From assembly GCA_045113775.1 (NCBI GenBank), contig JBGUJH010000141.1, positions 42,811-106,810 on the forward strand: a stretch of DNA of 64,000 nucleotides, given 5' to 3'. The stretch is from CAG-791 sp045113775 (lineage in GTDB: Bacteria > Bacillota > Clostridia > Lachnospirales > Lachnospiraceae). The notes under the pieces were generated by a model. It did no database searches and had not been told where the DNA came from. It saw nothing but the letters and a program-made list of their open reading frames with translations. Shown piece by piece: positions 1-8,899 of this stretch. Numbering within the stretch: the first letter of the stretch is position 1; every line of letters starts with the position of its first letter. A program made the position numbers and the translations under genes.

Positions 1-1
1 G

Positions 2-514
2 TACGCTGCCCTGTTCGGCACTGAAAGCGGCTCGCTCCTCGTGATCGACATGGGAATGCGTGAATTCTATATTAAGAATAATGGGGAAATCAGCAAGGTC
101 ATAACCAACGCGTATTCAAATACGATCTCAGACAATATTTACCGTTACGCTGCACGAGGTGAGTACTATAAGTGCGCTTCATCCTGTTTCGAACAGATCT
201 ATACACTTTTGTCGGGCGGCAGAATTGCCCAGCCTATGCGCTATATCAGCGCGGCACTTCTGGCGCTGATCCTCGGGCTCCTCATAAACTATCTTCTTGT
301 GCGTGCTCTCTCGACTCCCAAAAAGGCAGGTGCGGCAGAGGTCATCGACGCGGCCAAGGTGGACTTCATTCTCAGACATCCCACCGCCAATCTCGACCAT
401 ACGACCAGAGTCTACAGTCCTGTCCGGTCTTCCGGGGGAAGCGGCGGCGGCAGCCGCGGAGGCGGCGGAGGCGGCGGACACAGCGGCGGAAGCGGCGGCG
501 GACACCGGTTCTGA
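2..514 (+). CDS. TPM-domain membrane protein, C-terminal part (5' end outside window)
   Basis: The reading frame is open from base 2, so the gene begins before the window; a GTG at 41 is in frame but probably internal. What remains is the end of a soluble domain, one membrane segment (around YISAALLALILGLLINYLLV) and a tail made almost only of Gly, Ser and His. This layout, a TPM (YgcG-like) domain, one membrane helix and a glycine-rich end, is typical of TPM-domain proteins of Firmicutes, whose biochemical role is poorly known. The family call rests on the tail and context, since most of the domain is missing. A strong terminator follows within 25 bases. Confidence 0.6.
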   Translation, partial: YAALFGTESGSLLVIDMGMREFYIKNNGEISKVITNAYSNTISDNIYRYAARGEYYKCASSCFEQIYTLLSGGRIAQPMRYISAALLALILGLLINYLLVRALSTPKKAGAAEVIDAAKVDFILRHPTANLDHTTRVYSPVRSSGGSGGGSRGGGGGGGHSGGSGGGHRF

Positions 515-531
515 CTATTACGGCGTAATTG

Positions 532-566
532 AAAAAGGCGGCACTCAGCGGTGCCGCCTTTTTTTC
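532..566. terminator. Bidirectional intrinsic terminator between the TPM gene and radA
   Basis: An 8-bp GC-rich stem GGCGGCAC / GTGCCGCC (537-544 and 551-558) is followed by a T-run on plus and preceded by an A-run, so it can stop both the plus-strand TPM gene and the minus-strand radA transcript that converge here. Confidence 0.9.
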
Positions 567-594
567 GTGTTAATTCCAGCTAAAACTCTTTGTC

Positions 595-2013
595 TCAGCA
601 TTCTGCCAGATACTCTGAAAGCTGCCCGATCCCTCTGATCGGGATCAGTTTCATATTATCCGGCACTTTGATACCTTTCGCGCTCGAGGCCGGCAGAATA
701 CAGCTGTGGAAACCGAGCTTGGCCGCCTCCTGCACTCTGTTTTCAGCCATGGATACGGATCTTACTTCTCCTGAAAGCCCTACCTCACCAAATACGATCA
801 GATCATCCGGAACTGCTGTGTTCCTGAATCCGGACAGGATTGCCATTACAATTCCAAGATCCAGCGCAGGTTCTGTCTGCCGGATTCCACCGGCCAGATT
901 TATATACGCGTCATATTGGGACAACGGGATATTCATCCTCTTTTCCAATACTGCCATCAGTACACTCACTCTGTTTGCATCTGTACCTGTGGACTGTCTC
1001 CTGGGATAACCGAAACTGGTAGGTACGACCAGGGCCTGAACTTCTGTGAGGACCGGCCTGGTCCCTTCCATGGAACAGGTCACAACGGATCCGCTCGCGC
1101 CCAGCGGCCGCCCGCTCAGCATATATTCTGAAGGGTTGAGGACTTCCACCAGTCCTTCTTTTCTCATCTCGAAGATCCCTATCTCGTTTGTGGAACCGAA
1201 TCGGTTTTTAACGCCTCTCAGGATCCTGTAAGAAGCATAACGGTCTCCTTCAAAATAGAGAACGGTATCCACCATATGCTCCAGTACACGGGGGCCTGCC
1301 ACTGTTCCTTCCTTGGTCACATGCCCGACAATAAAGAAAGTGATCCCCATCTCTTTGGCAAGCCTCAGGAGCACAGCCGTTGTCTCGCGTACCTGGGAGA
1401 CGCTGCCCGGCGCGGAAGCTACTTCGTCGCTGTACATGGTCTGGATGGAATCGATCACCACTGCCTGCGGCTTGTCCCTTGAGACCAGTTCCGTAATGAT
1501 CTCAAGATTCGTCTCGCACAGGAACTTCAGGGAATCAGGCGCTCCGCCGATCCGCGAAGCCCTGAGTTTGATCTGTCTCAGGGATTCCTCTCCCGAAATA
1601 TACAGGACTTTAATTCCTCCCCTCGCCATAAAACAGGAAGTCTGCAGAAGGATCGTGGATTTACCGATCCCGGGGTCTCCGCCGACCAGGACCAGTGAAC
1701 CTGCTACCGCGCCGCCGCCGAGAACGCGGTCCAGCTCTCCGAAGCCGGTAGAAAAACGGGTCTCCTCCGCTTCTTCTACACAAGACAGGGAGATCGGTCT
1801 TATGCTGTGGTTGTTTCCGCCCAGGGCAAACCCCGAAGCTGCAGAAGAAATGCCCCTCTGCGCACCCGCGGACGCCTTTGCCGGGGTGATCCGTACAGGC
1901 TCCTCGACCATCGTATTCCAAGCCTTACAGGCAGGACACTGTCCTGCCCATTTGGCTGACTCATATCCGCACTCCTGGCAAAAGAATGCCGTTTTTCTCT
2001 TATTCCCTGCCAT
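595..2013 (-). CDS. radA: DNA repair protein RadA/Sms
   Basis: RadA is a RecA-like ATPase and DnaB-type helicase that promotes branch migration during recombination repair. The 472-residue product has the N-terminal zinc finger (C12, C15, C26, C29), a Walker A motif GGDPGIGKST at 111-120, the RadA-specific KNRFG motif at 269-273 and a C-terminal Lon-protease-like domain, and is of normal length. Its start overlaps the end of clpC by 14 bases, so the two are translationally linked. A clpC-radA order is common in Firmicutes. Transcription probably comes from the GntR-controlled promoter near 4.95 kb and ends at the bidirectional terminator at 532-566. Confidence 0.97.
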   Translation of the reverse strand: MAGNKRKTAFFCQECGYESAKWAGQCPACKAWNTMVEEPVRITPAKASAGAQRGISSAASGFALGGNNHSIRPISLSCVEEAEETRFSTGFGELDRVLGGGAVAGSLVLVGGDPGIGKSTILLQTSCFMARGGIKVLYISGEESLRQIKLRASRIGGAPDSLKFLCETNLEIITELVSRDKPQAVVIDSIQTMYSDEVASAPGSVSQVRETTAVLLRLAKEMGITFFIVGHVTKEGTVAGPRVLEHMVDTVLYFEGDRYASYRILRGVKNRFGSTNEIGIFEMRKEGLVEVLNPSEYMLSGRPLGASGSVVTCSMEGTRPVLTEVQALVVPTSFGYPRRQSTGTDANRVSVLMAVLEKRMNIPLSQYDAYINLAGGIRQTEPALDLGIVMAILSGFRNTAVPDDLIVFGEVGLSGEVRSVSMAENRVQEAAKLGFHSCILPASSAKGIKVPDNMKLIPIRGIGQLSEYLAEC

Positions 2014-4453
2014 CGAATACTACATTTCCTCCTCTGAAACCTGCGGTAACGATCTGTCCGGGCCGGATCTCCTCCGCAAGAAGCTTTTCGGAAAGGGCGT
2101 CTTCAATGACTTTCTGGATCGCTCTCTTGAGCGGGCGCGCGCCCATCTTGGGGTCTGCGTATTCTTTCACTATATGCTTCTTGAGAGAAGGGGTGATCCT
2201 GAGCTTGATGCCCAGCTGCTTGTCCGCGCGGCGGATCAGGTCTTCGCAGAGAAGCGAACAGATCCTGTTCATTTCATCGTCACTCAGAGAATGGAATACT
2301 AGTATCTCATCTATTCGGTTGATGAATTCCGGGCGGAACATCTTCTTTACTTCTTCCATGACGCCGGAGCGCATCTTCTCGTAGGACTGCTCCGCAGTAG
2401 GCTTGTCGGCAAATCCGAGTGTCTTGGGCTCTATGATCCTCTGAGCGCCGACATTTGACGTCATGATGATCACAGTATTCTTAAAGTTAACTTTATGCCC
2501 CTTGGAATCGGTTATATGACCTTCATCGAGAATTTGAAGGAGCACATTGAATACATCCCTGTGCGCTTTTTCGATCTCATCGAAGAGTATGACACTGTAA
2601 GGGTGGCGCCTGACTTTCTCAGAGAGCTGTCCGCCCTCCTCGTAACCTACATAACCGGGCGCCGAACCTATGATCTTGGAAACGGCATACTGCTCCATGT
2701 ACTCGGACATATCGACACGGATCATGTCCTGATCCGATCCGAACATCACTTCTGCCAGCGCTTTGGAGAGTTCTGTTTTACCGACGCCGGTGGGGCCGAG
2801 GAACAGGAAGGAACCGATCGGCCTGCCGGGATCCTGAAGACCTACTCTGCCTCTGCGTATTGCCTTCGCTACAGCGTGGACAGCATCTTCCTGGCCGATC
2901 ACTCTCTTGTGCAGCTCATCTTCCAGTCTGAGAAGTCTTGCGCTCTCCTTCTCAGTGAGCCTGCTGACAGGGACCTTGGACCACATAGACACCACTTCGG
3001 CCACATCGGATTCCCTGACCTGAGGCAGCGCGGAGGACTGCTTTCTCTCCTGCCGTTTTCTTGCCGCCTGCAGTTTTTTAACAAGTTCTTCCTGATGGAC
3101 CCTGAGCTGCTTGGCGTCTTCAATTCTTCCTTCTGAGAGAGCGGCTGCCATGAGCTTGTCGGCAGACGCGATCTCATCCTGGATCTTCCTGAATGAGTTT
3201 TCCTGAGAGGTTCCTGCGCCGCGGAGTCGAACAGCAGCACACGCTTCGTCAATGACGTCGATCGCCTTGTCGGGGAGATTTCTGTCATTTATATATCTCT
3301 CCGAGAGGTCCACCGCGGCACGGATGGCCTCATCAGTTACGACCACATTGTGGTGTTTCTCGTAAGCTCCGACAACGCCGTGCAGGATCTCCTCCGCTTC
3401 TTCTATCGTGGGTTCCTCGACCTGAACGGGCTGAAAACGCCTCTCAAGAGCGGCATCCTTCTCAACATATTTGTGATACTCATTCAGCGTTGTAGCGCCG
3501 ATGAGCTGGATCTCTCCTCTGGCCAGGGACGGCTTAAGGATGTTGGAGGCATCGATCGCGCCTTCCGCGCCTCCTGCCCCGATAAGTGTGTGCATTTCAT
3601 CCACAAACAGGATGATATTGCCGGATTCGATGACCTCAGCGATCACCCTCTTGATCCGCTCCTCAAATTCTCCTCTGTACTTGGAACCGGCAACCATTCC
3701 GGAGAGGTCCATCGTAAGAAGTCTCTTATTCTTTACCGTGGCAGGCACATCGCCGCCCACGATCCTCTGCGCGAGTCCTTCGACTATCGCAGTCTTGCCG
3801 ACGCCGGGCTCTCCGACCAGGCAGGGATTATTCTTGGTCCTGCGGCTCAGGATCTGGATCACCCTGCTGATCTCAGTCTCTCTCCCGATCACCGGATCGA
3901 GCTTTCCTTCTCTCGCCAGTTTTGTCAGGTCCCTGCTGTACTGCGGAAGGATCCTCTGATTCTGGGAATCCGCTGAAGTCTCTCCGCCCTGCAGATCATC
4001 TTTGTGGGCTGCGGGATCCTCGCCTATTGCTGCCAGAGTTTCAAAATACAGCTTAGCCGGGTTGATCCCAAGCGTCTCGATCAGTTTGAGCGCAATGTTC
4101 TCCCCTTCAGTGATGATAGCAAGGAGCAGATGTTCTGTACCCACCTGGTCTGAATGAAAGCGCTCGGCGAGGTTTCCGGCTATCCGCATGATCTTCTGGC
4201 ATCTTGGAGAGAATCCCTCGTGGTCAAGAAGAGCCAGATTCGCAGATTTGATATTGAGCTGCGAGATCATGTCGTTAAGCCTCTCCAGGGTGCAGTTATT
4301 GTCGCGCAGCACCTTGGACGCAACGCCGTCCGGCTCCGCTATCAAACCCAGCAGAAGATGTTCAGTACCTGTATAATTCTGTTTGTTGTGTCTGGATGCG
4401 CTCTTGGCGAGGCGTATAGCCTCCTGCGCGCTTTTCGTATAGTTTTCTCTCAT
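2000..4453 (-). CDS. clpC: ATP-dependent Clp protease ATPase subunit ClpC
   Basis: ClpC is a Hsp100 unfoldase that feeds proteins to ClpP. The 817 residues show two N-terminal Clp repeats (about 1-145), a first AAA+ domain with GEPGVGKT at about 214-221, a middle coiled region of M/UVR type around 430-480, and a second AAA+ domain with GPTGVGKT near 550, followed by the small C-terminal domain. Length is normal for the family. The start codon overlaps the stop of the upstream GntR-type regulator (ATGA), so regulator and chaperone are co-translated. In Bacillus this gene sits behind ctsR-mcsA-mcsB; none of those is present here, which suggests a different way of regulating the Clp system. Confidence 0.96.
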   Translation of the reverse strand: MRENYTKSAQEAIRLAKSASRHNKQNYTGTEHLLLGLIAEPDGVASKVLRDNNCTLERLNDMISQLNIKSANLALLDHEGFSPRCQKIMRIAGNLAERFHSDQVGTEHLLLAIITEGENIALKLIETLGINPAKLYFETLAAIGEDPAAHKDDLQGGETSADSQNQRILPQYSRDLTKLAREGKLDPVIGRETEISRVIQILSRRTKNNPCLVGEPGVGKTAIVEGLAQRIVGGDVPATVKNKRLLTMDLSGMVAGSKYRGEFEERIKRVIAEVIESGNIILFVDEMHTLIGAGGAEGAIDASNILKPSLARGEIQLIGATTLNEYHKYVEKDAALERRFQPVQVEEPTIEEAEEILHGVVGAYEKHHNVVVTDEAIRAAVDLSERYINDRNLPDKAIDVIDEACAAVRLRGAGTSQENSFRKIQDEIASADKLMAAALSEGRIEDAKQLRVHQEELVKKLQAARKRQERKQSSALPQVRESDVAEVVSMWSKVPVSRLTEKESARLLRLEDELHKRVIGQEDAVHAVAKAIRRGRVGLQDPGRPIGSFLFLGPTGVGKTELSKALAEVMFGSDQDMIRVDMSEYMEQYAVSKIIGSAPGYVGYEEGGQLSEKVRRHPYSVILFDEIEKAHRDVFNVLLQILDEGHITDSKGHKVNFKNTVIIMTSNVGAQRIIEPKTLGFADKPTAEQSYEKMRSGVMEEVKKMFRPEFINRIDEILVFHSLSDDEMNRICSLLCEDLIRRADKQLGIKLRITPSLKKHIVKEYADPKMGARPLKRAIQKVIEDALSEKLLAEEIRPGQIVTAGFRGGNVVFDGRE

Positions 4454-4842
4454 TGATTGTCAATCCTTACACCGTCATATTCGTCATAAATGCGGTCAAC
4501 AAGCATCAGCATGTCCTGCTTGCTCAATCCCCGGCACCTGGCCTCGGCTAGGAGGATCCTCATGTCCTTCTCAACATGACGCAGGGCTCTTTCCCGGTTT
4601 CTTTCGGTAACAGAGATAAAGGCGCCGCGTCGTCTGTCAACTTTTACGAATCCTTCCTGTCTCAGGATCGTATAAGCTTTATTGACAGTATGCATATTGA
4701 TCCCGATCTCATCCGCCATCTGCCTTACTGACGGAAGCACTTCCCCATCTGAAAGCCTTGATGTTGCGATCGCCAATATGATCTGGTTGCACAGCTGCTG
4801 ATAAATAGCCTCGTCACTGCTGAAATCAATTTCGATCAGCAT
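4450..4842 (-). CDS. GntR-family (YtrA-type) transcriptional regulator
   Basis: A 130-residue DNA-binding protein with a GntR winged helix-turn-helix (about 10-78; motif LPSVRQMADEIGINMHTVNKAY) and only a short C-terminal helical part, as in the YtrA subgroup, which usually represses its own operon. It is the first gene of gntR-clpC-radA, with a 4-base overlap with clpC. A perfect 14-bp inverted repeat lies about 65 bases upstream, over the -10 of the only good promoter I see, and is the obvious operator. The inducing signal is unknown. In many Firmicutes CtsR occupies this position, so this regulator may have taken over that role; that is inference. Confidence 0.88.
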   Translation of the reverse strand: MLIEIDFSSDEAIYQQLCNQIILAIATSRLSDGEVLPSVRQMADEIGINMHTVNKAYTILRQEGFVKVDRRRGAFISVTERNRERALRHVEKDMRILLAEARCRGLSKQDMLMLVDRIYDEYDGVRIDNQ

Positions 4843-4905
4843 AATATCACCTTCCTTTTAAAAACGTTTTTTCGTACATTTCCGAGGTGCCGGACAATTA
4901 CCAAA

Positions 4906-4940
4906 ATCCACCTGTTATACTTATGATATAACAGGTGGAT
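4906..4940. promoter_or_regulatory. Perfect inverted repeat, probable GntR operator
   Basis: Arms ATCCACCTGTTATA (4906-4919) and its exact reverse complement (4927-4940) flank a 7-base spacer. The repeat covers the -10 and most of the spacer of the promoter at 4923-4951, so a bound dimer would block RNA polymerase. It is AT-flanked with a GC core, as for YtrA-type GntR sites. Confidence 0.8.
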
Positions 4941-4951
4941 TTATATGTCAA
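4923..4951 (-). promoter_or_regulatory. Sigma-A-type promoter of gntR-clpC-radA
   Basis: On minus, TTGACA (4951-4946), a 17-base spacer and TATCAT (4928-4923). Consensus -35 and ideal spacing; overlaps the inverted repeat at 4906-4940. Confidence 0.8.
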
Positions 4952-4991
4952 GTTTCGCTGTTGTTATGCAGTGCTGACCGAACAGTAACGA

Positions 4992-6833
4992 TTATTTTTT
5001 GTTGCGGGTGTTGCTGATAAAGGAATATTCCATATCGTCGTCATCTTCGAAGAGGGAATCGGAGAGATCGTCTCCATCAGAGAAATCAGCCTCTTCCTCC
5101 TTGTAAGATACATTTTTCATGACACGCTGCATGGAAAGCCTTCCTCTCTCGCTTCCGGCTGTATCAGCACCCTGATCGGAATAGTCACCGTCCTCGTCGT
5201 CGGGATCCTCTTCTTCTTCAGGTTCTTCCTCTCTGGGGAGAAGATCGATATCTTCAGGGTATTCCTTAAATTCATCGAATTCATGCTCGTCAGGCTCATC
5301 GTCATAGTCGTCGAAGTCTTCACCTTCATCTTCCGCATCTTCGGAGGAGTCCGTTCCAAACATTTTCTTCAGAAAGCCGAAGAATCCGCCTTTTGAAGAA
5401 GAACGCGACCTGCTTCCCTTAGGCTCGTCAGCATCTTCCTCCTCGACATCATCATCTTCGTAGTCTTCATCTTCGTAATCGTCGTCTTCGTAATCATCGT
5501 CCGAGTCTTCATATTCGTCTGTGTCCTCATCTTCATAGTCCTCATCCTCATAGTCCTCGTCCGAATAATCCTCTTCTTCGGAAATCTCTTCTTCGGGAAC
5601 CTCTTCTTCCTGCTCCGCTTCTTCGGAGCTCTCAGGCTCTGAATCATCGTCAGCGCCGGATGATACCGCTTTAAGCGGCGATTTCACGTCACTTTTTTCT
5701 CCCTCGGCGGCCTGGACAGGCGCAGTGTCTGCCTTATCACCTTCATCTGAAATATTCTTCTCATACTGAGCCGTCGTAGCTGCAATAGCCGCCTCGATCT
5801 CTTCTGTGGGAATCTCCGTGATCTCCGGTTCGGAAGACACATCCATTGTAATTGTGGAATCAGGAGTATTCACAGGCTTCTCTTCGGATTCCTTTTCAAC
5901 GAGGTCTGCCGGGTCTTTCTCCTCCCCCGATTCATCAGATTCAGAAGACTCTTCATCTTCGGAATCCTCGTCTTCGGAAACTTCATCTTCATCGTCGTCG
6001 AAATAGTACTCGTCGTCGCTGTCGTCGCCGTCATCATCATATCCTGATGCCGCTGCTTCCAGGGCTCTGCCTCTGGTAGTCTTGGATCTGCCGTCGCGAA
6101 TGGATTTGAGAAGGAAGAGCACAAATGCCGCCAGCGCTATTGCGAGAATGCCAAAGAGGATCGCGAGCGTTCTCCAGATGCCTGCAACTCCCCCTGTCTG
6201 GGCCGCAGTACCACCCTGCCCCTGAATATCTGAGACTTTCCATTTGCTTCCGTTATCATCATTGTGGACATACCACTCACCGCTGCCGCTTTCATCAGTG
6301 TCGTAACTGACGCTGAACTTGGCATTGGGATCTTTAGTGGCGTCATATTCGCCGTCCGGGGTCTGTGCGGGAGCAGTCTGTGTCGCAGCAGCCGCAGCTT
6401 CCTGAGTAGACTGATCCTGGCCGGCAGGCTCCTCCTGAGGCTCCTGCTCAGGTTCTTCCGGTTCTTCTTCCGGCTCAGCTTCCTGTGTCTGTTCATTTTC
6501 AGGCTGGCCGCTGTTTATTGCCGCGAGTTCCTCGTCGCTTGCTTCGATCAGGTCACTCCTGACATAGCCCGTATTTCCGTTTTCAAGCTGAATATAGTAC
6601 CATACATACCCGTCTGCGGATTGCACGGCATCAAGGATCGTGACCTCTTCACCTTCCTGCAGGCTTCCGATCGCTCCTGCCTCTCTGGACGCGTCGTTTC
6701 TGATCATGATATCGTCTGTGACCGCCCTTGCCGCTGACACCTCGATCGGCACAGTCAGTGAGCTGACTGCAATAAACGCGCTGATTCCTGCAGCTGTCAG
6801 TATTTTGCCGAACTTCCTACTCCATTTGCTCAT
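4992..6833 (-). CDS. Membrane-anchored SH3-domain protein with very acidic C-terminal region
   Basis: Function unknown. I start it at the ATG at 6833 because GGAG lies 9 bases upstream; an ATG four codons earlier has no ribosome site. Order of parts: signal peptide (to about residue 35, ending VSAA); one bacterial SH3-type domain (about 40-100), which in such proteins often binds peptidoglycan; a Glu/Gln/Pro-rich linker; a short folded stretch; one membrane helix (IWRTLAILFGILAIALAAFVLFLL); and about 350 mostly cytoplasmic residues with long runs of Asp and Glu and repeated DYEDED-type units. The implied topology is SH3 outside and the polyacidic tail inside. It stands between the clpC operon and purD without a clear partner. 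Confidence 0.75.
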   Translation of the reverse strand: MSKWSRKFGKILTAAGISAFIAVSSLTVPIEVSAARAVTDDIMIRNDASREAGAIGSLQEGEEVTILDAVQSADGYVWYYIQLENGNTGYVRSDLIEASDEELAAINSGQPENEQTQEAEPEEEPEEPEQEPQEEPAGQDQSTQEAAAAATQTAPAQTPDGEYDATKDPNAKFSVSYDTDESGSGEWYVHNDDNGSKWKVSDIQGQGGTAAQTGGVAGIWRTLAILFGILAIALAAFVLFLLKSIRDGRSKTTRGRALEAAASGYDDDGDDSDDEYYFDDDEDEVSEDEDSEDEESSESDESGEEKDPADLVEKESEEKPVNTPDSTITMDVSSEPEITEIPTEEIEAAIAATTAQYEKNISDEGDKADTAPVQAAEGEKSDVKSPLKAVSSGADDDSEPESSEEAEQEEEVPEEEISEEEDYSDEDYEDEDYEDEDTDEYEDSDDDYEDDDYEDEDYEDDDVEEEDADEPKGSRSRSSSKGGFFGFLKKMFGTDSSEDAEDEGEDFDDYDDEPDEHEFDEFKEYPEDIDLLPREEEPEEEEDPDDEDGDYSDQGADTAGSERGRLSMQRVMKNVSYKEEEADFSDGDDLSDSLFEDDDDMEYSFISNTRNKK

Positions 6834-6934
6834 GATATTCTCCATTCCGAGTTTAAAGACCCGCTATGCGGTGCTCTTCTTTCTGATCCTCACATGCGCC
6901 GGCCGATGACTCTTTTTTGATTCTTTACTGTTCG

Positions 6935-8212
6935 TCACTGAGCAGCATCTATTGCCTTGCCGATGTCATGTCTCATATATTCGCCGTCAAAGTGAACCCA
7001 TTCCGTTGCTTTATAAGCATTGGCTCTTGCCTCGAGAAGTGTCTTCCCCAGAGCTGTGATCCCGAGAACGCGTCCACCGCTGGTAACGGTCTCCCCGTTC
7101 TCATTAAATTTAGTACCCGCATGGAAGCAGTAATATCCTTCCTTGCCGTCAAAGTTATCAAGTCCTGTGATCACTTTTCCCTTCTCGTAGCTTCCGGGAT
7201 AGCCTCCCGACGCGATGACAACACAGACTGCCGCGTTGTCCTCAAACTGAAGGTCGACCTGATCCAGAGTTCCGTCAATACAGGCCTGCATTACATCGAT
7301 GATATCCGATTTCATTCTGGGCAGGACTACCTGCGTCTCAGGGTCACCGAAACGTGTATTGTATTCCAGCACCCTCGGTCCGTCAGCCGTGAGCATGAGG
7401 CCAAAATAGAGAACTCCTCTGAAAGGCCTGCCTTCCGCAGACATGGCATCCATCGTCTTCTGATAGATGTGTTCTCTGCAATACGCATCGACTTCCTCAG
7501 TATAGAAAGGGCTGGGGGAGAACGTACCCATGCCTCCCGTATTGAGGCCGGTATCGCCATCGCCCGCTCTCTTGTGATCCTGGGAGCTGCTCATGAGCTT
7601 ATAGTGTTTTCCGTCAGCGAAAGCAAGTACCGACACCTCGCGTCCGGTCATAAACTCTTCGATGACGATCTTGCTTCCCGCGTCGCCGAATTTCTTATCC
7701 ATCATCAGCTCCGCTACACCAGCCCTGGCCTCCTCGAGAGTATTACAGATCAGAACACCTTTTCCGAGAGCCAGGCCCGATGCCTTGAGAACGATCGGCA
7801 TCTTAGCGGTTTCCAGGTAAGCGAGCGCTTTTTCAGGATCGTCAAAGATCTCATAAGCAGCAGTCGGGATCCCGTATTTTTTCATGAGATCCTTGGAGAA
7901 AGCTTTGCTTCCTTCTATGACAGCCGCGTTCATAGGCGTTCCGAAGATCCTGAGTCCTTTCGCCTCAAATGCGTCGACAATGCCCGCGCAGAGCGGGTCA
8001 TCCATACTGCACACAGTGAGGTCGATCTCCTCGCGTGCGGCAAAATCCGTGAGAGAATCGAAATCCATCGTTCCGATCGGAACGCACTGCGCGATTTTAG
8101 CTATTCCCGCGTTGCCGGGCGCGCAGTACAGTTTATCCACATGCCGGCTTCTCCTGAGAGCCTCCGCGATCGCGTGCTCCCTTCCGCCGCCTCCAACCAG
8201 TAATACTTTCAT
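6935..8212 (-). CDS. purD: Phosphoribosylamine-glycine ligase (GAR synthetase)
   Basis: Catalyses ATP-dependent joining of glycine to phosphoribosylamine, the second step of purine synthesis, in the cytoplasm. The protein begins MKVLLVGGGGREHAIAEAL, the PurD signature, and has the ATP-grasp core with the R-FGDPE-Q motif (NTRFGDPETQVVLPRM). I use the ATG at 8212, seven bases after AGAGG, rather than the GTG two codons earlier. Last gene of purE-purM-purN-purD; the gap to purN is 54 bases. No convincing terminator is visible downstream. Confidence 0.97.
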   Translation of the reverse strand: MKVLLVGGGGREHAIAEALRRSRHVDKLYCAPGNAGIAKIAQCVPIGTMDFDSLTDFAAREEIDLTVCSMDDPLCAGIVDAFEAKGLRIFGTPMNAAVIEGSKAFSKDLMKKYGIPTAAYEIFDDPEKALAYLETAKMPIVLKASGLALGKGVLICNTLEEARAGVAELMMDKKFGDAGSKIVIEEFMTGREVSVLAFADGKHYKLMSSSQDHKRAGDGDTGLNTGGMGTFSPSPFYTEEVDAYCREHIYQKTMDAMSAEGRPFRGVLYFGLMLTADGPRVLEYNTRFGDPETQVVLPRMKSDIIDVMQACIDGTLDQVDLQFEDNAAVCVVIASGGYPGSYEKGKVITGLDNFDGKEGYYCFHAGTKFNENGETVTSGGRVLGITALGKTLLEARANAYKATEWVHFDGEYMRHDIGKAIDAAQ

Positions 8213-8266
8213 TGGCACACCTCTTTTCTGAAATCTATCCTGAAACCTGTCTGTATACGACTCCGG

Positions 8267-8899
8267 TCATTTCCCGCTGATATGGGTGATCCCTTTTTCA
8301 TCAATCGTTACTCTTCCCTGGGCTATAAGGGAGATTGCTCCGGGAAGAAGGATCCACTCAGCTTCTTCCATTACGCGTCTCTGCAGGATCTGGGGCGTAT
8401 CGCCTTCTTTCACCTCGACTGCTTTCTGCAGAAGGATAGGACCGTGGTCGAGATCCTCGTCAACGAAGTGGACAGTGGCCCCTGTGACCTTTACTCCTCT
8501 CTCAAGCACCTTCTCATGAACATGAAGGCCGTAATACCCCTTTCCGCAAAAAGAAGGAATCAGAGCAGGATGGATATTGATTATCTTCCCTCTGAAAGCA
8601 TTTATCACACAGGCCGGCACAGCGACCATAAATCCCGCGAGGACGATCAGGTCGGGATCTGCTTCCTTAAGGCATGCGAGAAGCGCTTCGTTGAACTCTT
8701 CCCTGTTTCCGTAGTCTTTTGGAGATACACAGATTCCTTCAATCCCGGCCTTCTGCGCACGGGTCAGTGCGTAAGCGTTCTTGTTATTGCTGATCACGCG
8801 GACGATCTGCGCATTCTCGATCTTTCCGCTCGCGATCGCGTCTATGATCGCCTGAAGATTCGTTCCTCCTCCCGAAACGCAGACGGCTACTCTCAGCAT
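8267..8899 (-). CDS. purN: Phosphoribosylglycinamide formyltransferase
   Basis: Transfers a formyl group from 10-formyl-tetrahydrofolate to GAR, the third purine step. The 210-residue protein starts with the typical LRVAVCVSGGGTNLQAIIDA, has the catalytic Asn-His-Asp set with INIHPALIPSF and the GATVHFVDEDLDHGPI segment. The start overlaps the end of purM by 7 bases, so translation is probably coupled. Length is normal. Confidence 0.97.
   Translation of the reverse strand: MLRVAVCVSGGGTNLQAIIDAIASGKIENAQIVRVISNNKNAYALTRAQKAGIEGICVSPKDYGNREEFNEALLACLKEADPDLIVLAGFMVAVPACVINAFRGKIINIHPALIPSFCGKGYYGLHVHEKVLERGVKVTGATVHFVDEDLDHGPILLQKAVEVKEGDTPQILQRRVMEEAEWILLPGAISLIAQGRVTIDEKGITHISGK

Noticed and set aside
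5369..6124. Lys/Arg/Met-rich frames inside the SH3 gene
   Set aside because: They are frame-shifted readings of the acidic GAA/GAT repeats and have no start signals.
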